Shown in pieces: positions 1 through 8,691 of a stretch of DNA of 19,315 nucleotides. The notes below the pieces were generated by a model, which had not been told where the DNA came from, searched no databases, and saw only the letters and a list, made by a program, of their open reading frames with translations. A program made the position numbers and the translations under genes. Each line of letters begins with the position of its first letter. The stretch's first letter is position 1. The stretch is from an uncultured Lachnospiraceae bacterium (GTDB lineage Bacteria > Bacillota_A > Clostridia > Lachnospirales > Lachnospiraceae): the NCBI GenBank assembly GCA_900555005.1, contig USJM01000013.1, forward strand, positions 1-19,315. Direction: 5' to 3'.

Positions 1-141
1 AACTGCGACCGGCGGCCTGCGAACATACTCAATTATAATAACAGCGATTCTCATAAAGCATTATGCGAAAGGAGACTAATATTGTATAATATAGCTGTAA
101 AGATACTGAAATTATGGTATTCGCTATATATTACTTTCGAC

Positions 142-149
142 AGGGGAGG
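142..149 (+). promoter_or_regulatory. Ribosome binding site of enolase
   Basis: AGGGGAGG lies 7 bases before the ATG at 157 and decides that start. A longer reading from a TTG at 82, which has its own GGAG-like site at about 70-74, would add 25 residues unlike any enolase N-terminus. The 156-base leader also has TATAAT-like hexamers at 34-39 and 85-90, but neither has a convincing -35 box, so no promoter is assigned. Confidence 0.75.
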
Positions 150-156
150 TTTTACT

Positions 157-1451
<1,295 letters not shown>

Positions 1452-1504
1452 AGACTGTTCTGAGATCTTCGATCTTCCAGAATCATTCGCCTTCACAGAA
1501 AAGT

Positions 1505-1533
1505 GGGGCAGGAAGCCATCGGTTTCCTGCCCC
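1505..1533. terminator. Probable bidirectional terminator between enolase and the HD gene
   Basis: GGGGCAGGAA (1505-1514) pairs perfectly with TTCCTGCCCC (1524-1533), and three more pairs (one G-U) close a 3-base loop. It sits 54 bases after the enolase stop and about 110 bases after the HD-gene stop on the other strand. The minus strand continues into CTTTTC, the plus strand only into ATTTAC, so minus-strand termination looks stronger. The rest of 1452-1642 shows nothing clear. Confidence 0.7.
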
Positions 1534-1642
1534 ATTTACATATCGTTGTTGTTCCAGCTGCTGTATGATGACAACAGCCAGCGCATCTCCTGCTGCCCGG
1601 AAGATGCTGTCAGCAGCACATTCCCAGAGAATTTTCTGTGCA

Positions 1643-2131
1643 TCAGCCCAGATAGATTGAATCCAGAATCGCCTTCCCTGCATTCGTCCTGAATATCTGC
1701 TCCCGAAAATGCCTGATATTCTCAATGGAATAGTGGCTTTCATCCGCATTCACGATATAGTCTGCCTCGATCAGAATCTGATAATCCATTCCATGGATAT
1801 CCTCCAGCGTATGGTGATGCCCGACAAGGTACACAATCCGGGCGTTCTCCTCCGGAGAAAGACCGCAGTCCCTCAGGAATGCTTCGGCAAGCGGCATCCC
1901 TTCTTTTTCCTGATATTTCCCGTTCGTGTTTCCGTACTTTTCCCGGCACAGCGGGCAGGCAATATCATGAAGAAGCGCTGCCGTCTCCAGGATTTCCTGC
2001 GTTCTGTCATCCAGCCCCTCCAGCTGTCCGATCGTTCTGGCAAACGACCAGACCTTCAGGAAATGATTGATATCATGTGTATTGCCCTCCGAATACGTAA
2101 TCATCTTTTTTGTGATGTCTGCGATCTGCAT
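1643..2131 (-). CDS. HD-domain metal-dependent phosphohydrolase
   Basis: A 162-aa soluble HD-superfamily protein. The expected metal ligands are visible: H19 and H23 (THDINH), the HD pair at 55-56 (LLHDIA), H105-H107 (GHHHT) and D124 (EADYI). HD proteins hydrolyse phosphomonoester or phosphodiester bonds of nucleotides or signalling molecules; the substrate here is unknown. The ATG at 2131 is chosen because GGAGG stands 8 bases before it. An ATG five codons upstream (2146) overlaps that site and has no proper Shine-Dalgarno of its own. The gene follows the second ABC exporter gene by 21 bases, so it is probably the last gene of that operon. No known functional link to export is visible. Intact. 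Confidence 0.85.
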   Translation of the reverse strand: MQIADITKKMITYSEGNTHDINHFLKVWSFARTIGQLEGLDDRTQEILETAALLHDIACPLCREKYGNTNGKYQEKEGMPLAEAFLRDCGLSPEENARIVYLVGHHHTLEDIHGMDYQILIEADYIVNADESHYSIENIRHFREQIFRTNAGKAILDSIYLG

Positions 2132-2152
2132 CTTCTCAGCCTCCATCTTTCT

Positions 2153-3919
2153 TTAAATTGCCTGTCCGAGGAACTGGCTCTGGTACAGGTTGTAGTAGAA
2201 TCCCTTCGCCTCCATCAGCTGCCGGTGGTTCCCCTGCTCGATGATATGCCCGTCCTTCATGACGAGAATCACATCCGCCGTGCGGATCGTGGAAAGCCGA
2301 TGCGCCACAATAAAACTCGTATGGCCCTCCATCATGCGTCCAAATGCATCCTGGATCTTCAGCTCGGTTCTGGTATCGATCGAGGAAGTCGCCTCGTCCA
2401 GGATCAGCATGGATGGGTGACACATCATGACACGGGCGATGCAGAGCAGCTGCTTCTGCCCCTGGGAAAAGTCCTCCCCGTTGTCCGACACAGGGGTATC
2501 ATACCCCTTTGGCAGCTTCATGACAAATGAATGAATGTGGCAGGTCTTTGCCACGCGGATCATTTCTTCTTCACTGACATCCGGGTTTCCCATCGTGATA
2601 TTTTCCCGGATCGTACCGGACTTCAGCCAGGTATCCTGAAGCACCATCCCATATCCGCCGCGGAGAGCATCTCTTGTCAGCATCCTGATATCCGTCCCAT
2701 CGACAGAAATCGATCCCCCGCAGACATCGTAAAACCGCATCAGAAGATTGATCAGGGTTGTCTTGCCGCAGCCGGTCGGCCCTACAATTGCGACCTTCTG
2801 CCCCGGCTTCGCCTCCAGCGACAGATTCTCGATCAGCGGAACATCCTTCGTGTAGGAAAAATCCACCTGATCCAGGCAGACATGCCCTTCAAATGTCTGA
2901 GGCGCTGCCGCATCCTCCGCATCCGGAATCTGCGCCGGCTCATCGATCAGCTCAAACACCCTCGCGGCACAGGCGATGGCATTCTGAAGCTCCGTCACCA
3001 CGCCGGATATCTCATTGAACGGTTTCGTATACTGGTTTGCGTAACTCAGAAACGCCGTCAGCTGCCCGACCGTAAGGGTTCCACCTATGACAGAGAATGC
3101 TCCGACAATCCCGACGCTGGTATAGACAAGGCTGTTAACAAACCGGGTTGCAGGGTTCGTGATCGACGAGTAGAAGACCGCCTTCAGCGTTGTGTCGGTC
3201 AATCTGTCATTGATCTCATCAAAATCCGCGACAACGTGCGCTCTCTGATTATACGCCTTAACCACCCTCTGGCCCTCGACCATCTCATTGATCAGTCCTG
3301 TCTGCTCTCCCCGGATTGCCGTCTGCTTCTGGAACATTGAGTATGTCCGCTTCGAAATGAACCCCGCCACCAGGAAGGATACCGGGGTGATGACCACGAC
3401 AGCGAGTGTAATCTTCACATTGACCGACAGCATGAACGCCAGCGTTCCGACAATGGTCACCACGCCGCTGAAAAGCTGGGTGAACCCCATCAGCAGTCCG
3501 TCGGCAAACTGATCGGCATCGGCGATGACCCGGCTCTCGATGTCCCCGTAGGGATGCGCGTCGATAAAGCTGAGCGGCAGCTTTTCAATCTTCTCAAAAG
3601 CATCGTTGCGGATATCCCGGACAACCTCAAAAGTCATCTTGTTGTTGCACAGGTTCATCAGCCACTGGCCGGCGCCTGTGATCGCTGCACAGCAGATGAT
3701 TTTATAGATGATTCCCCGGACTCCGTAAAAATCCACCCTTCCTTTTCCGATCATATAGTCGACGGAACGTCCGGTCAGCTTCGGGATGTAAAGCGTCAGC
3801 AGTACCGTCACGACAGCCAGGGCCAGAGAAAGATACAGGTAGATTCTATATTTCCAAATATACCGGACAATCCTTCTGAGTGTCGCCTTCTGGCTTTCCT
3901 TCTTTTCCTGTTTACGCAT
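2153..3919 (-). CDS. ABC exporter half-transporter, subunit with catalytic Walker B Glu
   Basis: A 588-aa type IV ABC exporter: about six membrane helices (residues 25-310) then a nucleotide-binding domain. Walker A GPTGCGKTT is at 380-388, Walker B MLILDEATSS has the catalytic Glu at 509, and the H-loop His is at 540. The signature loop is degenerate (FSQGQ, 484-488, for LSGGQ). Together with the upstream gene, which has a consensus LSGGQ but lacks the Glu, this is the arrangement of heterodimeric multidrug exporters such as TM287/288, LmrCD and BmrCD: one working and one degenerate ATP site. The ATG at 3919 has AAGGAGG six bases before it and overlaps the previous gene by 8 bases, suggesting translational coupling. 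The substrate is not predictable, with drugs or lipids both likely. An ORF extension to 3970 is not supported. Confidence 0.92.
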   Translation of the reverse strand: MRKQEKKESQKATLRRIVRYIWKYRIYLYLSLALAVVTVLLTLYIPKLTGRSVDYMIGKGRVDFYGVRGIIYKIICCAAITGAGQWLMNLCNNKMTFEVVRDIRNDAFEKIEKLPLSFIDAHPYGDIESRVIADADQFADGLLMGFTQLFSGVVTIVGTLAFMLSVNVKITLAVVVITPVSFLVAGFISKRTYSMFQKQTAIRGEQTGLINEMVEGQRVVKAYNQRAHVVADFDEINDRLTDTTLKAVFYSSITNPATRFVNSLVYTSVGIVGAFSVIGGTLTVGQLTAFLSYANQYTKPFNEISGVVTELQNAIACAARVFELIDEPAQIPDAEDAAAPQTFEGHVCLDQVDFSYTKDVPLIENLSLEAKPGQKVAIVGPTGCGKTTLINLLMRFYDVCGGSISVDGTDIRMLTRDALRGGYGMVLQDTWLKSGTIRENITMGNPDVSEEEMIRVAKTCHIHSFVMKLPKGYDTPVSDNGEDFSQGQKQLLCIARVMMCHPSMLILDEATSSIDTRTELKIQDAFGRMMEGHTSFIVAHRLSTIRTADVILVMKDGHIIEQGNHRQLMEAKGFYYNLYQSQFLGQAI

Positions 3920-5644
3920 GGGCGGCCTCCTTCGGGAACTGCGAATAATAGATTTCCTGGTACACTTCATTGGATCTCAGAAGCTCTTCATGTGTCCCTT
4001 TCCCGACCAGCTTTCCGTCGTCCAGGACCAGAATCAGGTCTGCGTACTGCACAGAAGCGGCACGCTGGGAGACAATAAACGTTGTCATCGAATGGCTCAT
4101 TTTCCGGATGGCCATGCGGAGCTTTGCATCCGTCGCGAAATCAAGCGCCGATGCACTGTCATCCAGAATCAGGATGTCCGGCTTTTTCATCAGTGCGCGT
4201 GCGATCGTCAGGCGCTGCCGCTGCCCGCCTGACAAATTTCTTCCATTCTGCTCCAGCATGTACCCGACACCGCCCGGCTTTTTGTCCACATATTCCTTCG
4301 CCTGAGAGGTCTCAAGTGCGTATTCAAAGTCTTGACTCGATGCCTCTGCGTTCCCCCACCGAAGATTATCCGCGATGCTCCCCTTGAACAGCTCTGCCTT
4401 CTGGAGCACAATTCCGACATGATCTCTGAGAGAGGCAGTATCCAGTTTCCGGACATCGGTTCCGAAGACATCCACCTCTCCTTCTGACACATCATAAAAA
4501 CGCGGAATCAGGTTCACAAGTGAAGACTTTCCGCTCCCGGTTCCGCCGATGATTCCGACGGTCTGTCCTTTCCTTGCTTCAAATGAAATATGCTCCAGCG
4601 CACGCCCTGCGCTTCCCTTATAGGAGAGCGATACATCCCGGAAAGCAACAGCCGGTCTATCATCTTCCACGGCGGAGAGCTTCTGCTTTCCATTCTTCAT
4701 GTCAGGCTGCACAGCCAGAACCGCCGCGATCCGGTCGCCGCAGGCCGCCGCCTTTGTCATCTGGATGATCAGATTGGCCAGCTTGATCAGCTCGATCAGG
4801 ATCTGGGACATATAATTCAGAAGCGCGACAACCTGTCCGGCTTTCAGAATCCCTGTATCAATCCGGACCGCGCCAACATAGATCAGCGCACAGGTTGAAA
4901 GATTGATGATGACATAGGTTACCGGATTCATCAGGCCTGATATACGTCCGACAAATTTCTGAGAAGCGGCGAGCGTCCGGTTGTTTTCCCGGAACCGCCT
5001 TGTCTCGTCCGGCTCCTTCCGGAAGGCCCGTATCACCCGGACACCTGTCAGATTCTCCCGCGTACTCGTCATTATCCGGTCCAGATTGGCCTGTACACCC
5101 TTGTAAAGCGGCATGGTCGCCAGCATGATACCGAAAACCACAACGGACAGAATCGGAATGGTGATTACAAAGAGCATAGCCGAGCGTGCGTCAACCGTGA
5201 AGGCCATGATCATTGCCCCAAACACCACAAAGGGCGAACGCAGAAACAGACGCAGAAACAGGTTGACGCCGTTCTGAACCTGGTTGACATCACTTGTCAG
5301 ACGCGTGATCAGCGTATCCGTCCCGAATGTATCCATCTGTGAGAAGGTCAGGCTCTGGATCTTGTCAAAAAGCGCATGGCGCAGCGCCCCGGCGAACCCG
5401 GTTGCCGCCTTTGCCGCAAAGTACTGCGCGGTAATAGAAGCTGCCAGTCCTACAACTCCAAGAAGAATCAGTACAAGGCACATGGAAATGACATAGTGAC
5501 GGTCATTGTTCCGAATTCCGGTGTCGATGACAGCCGCCATGACAAGCGGGACCAGGAGCTCGATGTCGCCTCCAGCATCTTGAACAGTGGTGCCAGTATC
5601 GATTCTTTTCGATACTTTTTCAGATAAACAAGCAGCGATTTCAT
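3912..5644 (-). CDS. ABC exporter half-transporter, degenerate-site subunit, with apparent N-terminal frameshift
   Basis: This is the partner of the exporter at 2153-3919. The transmembrane region carries PLVMAAVID and SITAQYFAAKAATGF. The ATPase domain has Walker A GGTGSGKSS, a full LSGGQRQR signature, Asp in place of the catalytic Glu (ILILDDSASALD) and Gln for the H-loop His (IVSQRAAS), typical of the degenerate half. The family N-terminus is found in another frame: an ATG at 5644, preceded by AAAGGA, reads MKSLLVYLKKYRKES and LFKMLEAT. It then loses frame at about 5562-5566, where one missing T would restore ELLVPL. Repaired length is about 577 aa, as expected. The alternative in-frame ATG at 5699 gives a non-homologous, charged leader and lacks a ribosome site. 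First gene of the operon, divergent from the LysR gene. Confidence 0.88.
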
Positions 5645-5802
5645 ACTGTTCCTTTCTTTGATAAGCCTTTTCAGCTCTGTTCTTTTGCTGCCTTCTCATC
5701 GTAACACCATATGATCTATATGAATAATATTGATTTTATATTATAATGATATGAAATTCGTATTGTATGATGAAAGCGGCCGAATCGATCCGAGAGAAAA
5801 TC
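5645..5802. promoter_or_regulatory. AT-rich divergent control region between the ABC exporter operon and lysR
   Basis: These 158 bases separate two divergent genes. About 5705-5760 is far more AT-rich than the surroundings and contains TATAAT at 5742-5747 on the plus strand and TATTAT-like hexamers on the minus strand (5729-5724). No good -35 boxes were found. LysR-type regulators usually bind such intervals (T-N11-A boxes) and control the divergent gene, so this is the likely operator region for the exporter. The exact sites are not resolved. Confidence 0.45.
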
Positions 5803-6881
5803 ATGGAACTGAAACAGATGTTGTACTATACGGTGATCGTTGAAGAAGGGACCTTTCAGGCTGCTGCCAGAAAGCTGAACATGACGCAGCCGCCCCTGAG
5901 CGCTCAGATCCGGCAGCTGGAGGAAGAGATCGGCGCCCCGCTTTTGATCAGAGGCCCCAGACATGTCCGGATGACAGATACAGGAGACTTTTTTTACCGC
6001 CGGGCAAAAAATATGCTCCAGCTTGCAGACGCTACAGAAAAAGAACTGAAAGACCGGAGGATGGGAAAGAGCGGAACAATCCGGCTCGGCGTCATCTCCT
6101 CCGCATCAGAACACCTGCTGCAGCGGTATGTCAGACCCTTTTCTGCCCTGTATCCGGATGTCCACTTTGAACTGACAGAGGCCAATACCTATGAGCTTCT
6201 GTCCCGGCTCGATTCGGACCTGCTGGATCTGGCACTTGTGCGGACTCCCTTTACCCGGGAGCCTTCCTACGAGATCCGGGAGCTTGATGCGGAGTTCCTC
6301 TGCGCTGTCAGCATACAGACCGGACTGTCAGACTGCGGACGCGCAGTCTCAGATGCACGACCCTGCAGGGATCGGGAATCCGCGCAGGAAAGCGGCCATG
6401 CCACACCGGATGCATCTCTCTGGAAGCTCTCCGCCCGCTTCCCCTGATCATCTACAGAAGGTGGAAACAGCTGCTGGATACCCGCTTCGCCGAGACCGGA
6501 GATGTACCGCATTACTACTGCATTGCTGACGACGCGAGAACCTGTATCTCCTGGGCAAAGGCCGGACTCGGATATGCAATCGTTCCGCTCTCCGCCACCT
6601 ACACGCTTAATTCCGGGAGCAGGCTCTCCAGACCGTCTGCATTCAATGATCCATCCGTTCAGGATGTAAATCCATTCTCTGCAGGAGGAGTCCCTGCCCC
6701 GGTGCACGCAGATCATCTGCCGGAGCCCTCAGCCTCCTCGCTGTGGATCCGGCGGACAATCCGCCCGGCAGTCAGCTCAACTGTCTGTGCTGTCACCCGG
6801 AAAACCGCCTATCAGTCCTCCGCACTCGAACTTTTTCTGAACACCTGCGAAAGCGGTCTCTCCAGCGTCAGATCAGGCTGA
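5803..6881 (+). pseudogene. LysR-family transcriptional regulator, frameshifted and enlarged
   Basis: The N-terminus is a clear LysR winged helix: MELKQMLYYTVIVEEGTF, then LNMTQPPLSAQIRQLEEE and LTDTG-like RMTDTGDFFYRRA. The effector domain begins with GTIRLGVISSASEHLLQRY. After LDAEFLCAV (about 6306) the frame-1 reading loses similarity and stops at 6449. The domain resumes in the third frame with ISLEALRPLPLIIYRRW (about 6405-6455), DDARTCISWAKAGLGYAIVP, and ends VCAVTRKTAYQSSALELFL at a TGA at 6879-6881. So at least one frame loss lies in 6310-6415. The region spans about 359 codons against roughly 295 for the family. The excess appears around 6310-6410 and 6610-6760, where reading is open but not LysR-like. 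The ATG at 5803 is preferred over ATGs at 5767/5770 on alignment to the family start. Probably inactive. Confidence 0.8.
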
Positions 6882-6928
6882 AGGAGCGAGCTTGACCCGG
6901 ATTACAATACATGCCAGATTCAGAACAC

Positions 6929-6947
6929 GCGGATCCCCGGGTTCCGC
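6929..6947. terminator. Possible weak hairpin at the convergent lysR/kinase junction
   Basis: GCGGATCCCCGGGTTCCGC folds into a 5-bp stem plus a 3-bp stem with one mismatch, 8 bases beyond the kinase stop codon and 48 bases after the lysR stop. It lacks a real U-run on either side, so termination is only a suggestion. Confidence 0.3.
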
Positions 6948-6954
6948 CTTCCTC

Positions 6955-7971
6955 TTACAGCGTCCCTGTCCGGAAGAACCGGATATGGAATGCTGTGCCT
7001 TCTCCTTCCGCTCCTGAAACCTCGATGCTGCCGTTCTGCTTCTGAATCACTTCCTTCGCCAGCGACAGGCCGATCCCGGCGCTGTCCGGAGAGGCCTGCT
7101 TTCCCTTATAGAACCGTTCAAAAATATGAGGCAGATCTCCTTCCGATATGCCGCATCCGTTGTCACAAATATCCAGATCCACTGCAACCACAGACTGACT
7201 GGCCCTGATTCGGACCGTTCCGCCTGGCGTATGCTCGATTGCATTGCGAATGATGTTACTCAGTGCCTCTTTCGTCCATCTGGAATCCGTAATGATCGAT
7301 ACATTTCCCGGGACATTCATCTTCAGCGCTGTCCCATTCAGCTCTGCATAGACAGAAAGATCCTGAAGCACAGACGCCAGAAGCACTGCCAGGCTGACGG
7401 TCTCCCGGCGAAAGGCAATCGCCCCTGCGTCCATCTGTGCAATCGCCAGGAGGGTATGAACCAGCCAGTTCAGATGATCCGCGCTTTCATGAATCGAACG
7501 GACGCAGCTGTCCCTTGTCTCCTTATCCAGTTCATCCCCCATCAGGTTCTCACTCATGAGGGTAATGACTGACAGCGGGGTCTTCATCTGATGAGAGATG
7601 TTTTCAAGCATCTCAGCAAGATACCCGCTGCGCGCCTTTTCCCTGGCATACTGCTCATGCAGCGACGCTGCAAGCTTGTATACCTCACTCTGGAGAACTC
7701 TGACGTCCCCCTCCTGCATCGTTTCCATAGAAGGCAGCTGCGTTTTATCCTGCACCTGCTCCGTGTAAGCCGTCAGTTCTCTGATTTCTCTCTTGATTCG
7801 CCGAAGTCTGACCAGTTCCCCGACAGCCAGCGTCATCACAATCAGTAAGGCACCTGAAAACAGGCCAACCCAAAGTACAGCATCTCCTGCCCCTCTCTGT
7901 CTGCATCCCCACGCTGCAGCTCCGGGATTCTTCCCGCCTGTGGCACGCCCCTTTATGGTTCTCTCCGTCAC
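6955..7971 (-). CDS. Sensor histidine kinase of the ABC/permease cluster
   Basis: A 338-aa ORF. One membrane helix is at about 31-52, followed by a linker and dimerisation helix with phospho-acceptor H127 (ENISHQMKTPLS). The ATPase domain has N box ALSNIIRNAIEHTP (N243), G1 box DICDNGCGIS, F box HIFERFYKG and G2 box AGIGLSLAKE. It should phosphorylate the response regulator just upstream. Kinases of this class normally begin with two helices flanking a short loop; only one is visible here. The start is uncertain: a GTG at 7971 has no strong ribosome site, and the ORF is open back to the regulator stop at 8011 without an ATG. An ATG at 8006 in another frame would join it if one base were missing near 7975, so an N-terminal frameshift is possible. 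The kinase core is intact. Confidence 0.85.
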   Translation of the reverse strand: MTERTIKGRATGGKNPGAAAWGCRQRGAGDAVLWVGLFSGALLIVMTLAVGELVRLRRIKREIRELTAYTEQVQDKTQLPSMETMQEGDVRVLQSEVYKLAASLHEQYAREKARSGYLAEMLENISHQMKTPLSVITLMSENLMGDELDKETRDSCVRSIHESADHLNWLVHTLLAIAQMDAGAIAFRRETVSLAVLLASVLQDLSVYAELNGTALKMNVPGNVSIITDSRWTKEALSNIIRNAIEHTPGGTVRIRASQSVVAVDLDICDNGCGISEGDLPHIFERFYKGKQASPDSAGIGLSLAKEVIQKQNGSIEVSGAEGEGTAFHIRFFRTGTL

Positions 7972-8010
7972 GACTTTCCCGATTCTGAAGCCGGCATCCG
8001 CGCCATCGGC

Positions 8011-8691
8011 TCAGGAATCTTCCCGAAGCCGGTATCCCATGCCGCGCACCGTTTCAATCTGCTGCCCGCTCTCATCATCCAGCTTCTGCCTCAGCCGCCT
8101 GATATAAACCGTCAGCGTATTGTCATTCACGAAGTTGCCCCCATCATCCCACAGGAAAGAGAGGATCTGGTTCCGTCTGAGCAGCTGTCCGCGGTTTTGA
8201 AGGAATACCAGAAGCAGCCTGTACTCGACTGCCGAAAGCATGATCTCCTTTCCCTGCCTTTCGACTTTTCCCTTCCGGATATCGATCACATTCTCCCCGA
8301 CCCGGAAGATCGTCTTTTTCTCCCCATGCGGCACGATTCTGCGCCGGATGGCATCCATCCTCGCAAGCAGTTCCCGGAGATGAAACGGCTTTGTAATGTA
8401 GTCGTCTCCACCGCTGCCCAGTGCCTCAACCGCATTTTTCTCGTCATCACACGCTGTCAGAAAGATGATCGGGACAGATGACCTGCGTCTGATATGCCTG
8501 CAGACCTCCATGCCGGTTCCATCCGGAAGCCTCATGTCCAGCAGTACAAAATCGATGCTGTCCGCCTGTTGATCATACACAGACAAGGCCTCCCTCACAG
8601 AACCGGCCGGAAGGACCTGGCTGCCCTTTGTCTTCAGGGCAACCTGCAGTCCCATCATCAGCATCCGGTCATCTTCCACAATCAGGATCAT
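8011..8691 (-). CDS. OmpR/PhoB-family response regulator
   Basis: A 226-aa regulator. The receiver domain has acidic residues at 7-8 (VEDD), phospho-acceptor D52 (VLLDMRLPDG), T79 and K101 (YITKPF). The C-terminal winged-helix DNA-binding domain (about 125-224) includes SAVEYRLLLVFLQN and NTLTVYIRRLRQKLDD and ends with GMGYRLRED. The ATG at 8691 overlaps the permease stop (ATGA), with GGAGAG just upstream, so permease and regulator are coupled. The kinase follows by about 39 bases. Together with the upstream ABC genes this is the BceRS/VanRS-like arrangement, in which the regulator usually activates the transporter genes. The palindrome at 12467-12484 is the obvious candidate binding site. 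Intact. Confidence 0.93.
   Translation of the reverse strand: MILIVEDDRMLMMGLQVALKTKGSQVLPAGSVREALSVYDQQADSIDFVLLDMRLPDGTGMEVCRHIRRRSSVPIIFLTACDDEKNAVEALGSGGDDYITKPFHLRELLARMDAIRRRIVPHGEKKTIFRVGENVIDIRKGKVERQGKEIMLSAVEYRLLLVFLQNRGQLLRRNQILSFLWDDGGNFVNDNTLTVYIRRLRQKLDDESGQQIETVRGMGYRLREDS

Noticed and set aside
82..156. N-terminal extension of enolase from a TTG at 82 with its own GGAG-like site
   Set aside because: The added residues do not resemble enolases, and the ATG at 157 has a better ribosome site and the exact family start.
1709..3340. Long open frames on the plus strand (about 270 aa each)
   Set aside because: They lie antisense to the clearly recognisable HD and ABC exporter genes and show no domain motifs or ribosome sites.
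5645..5699. ATG at 5699 as start of the first ABC exporter
   Set aside because: Gives a charged non-homologous leader; the genuine N-terminus lies in the other frame from 5644.
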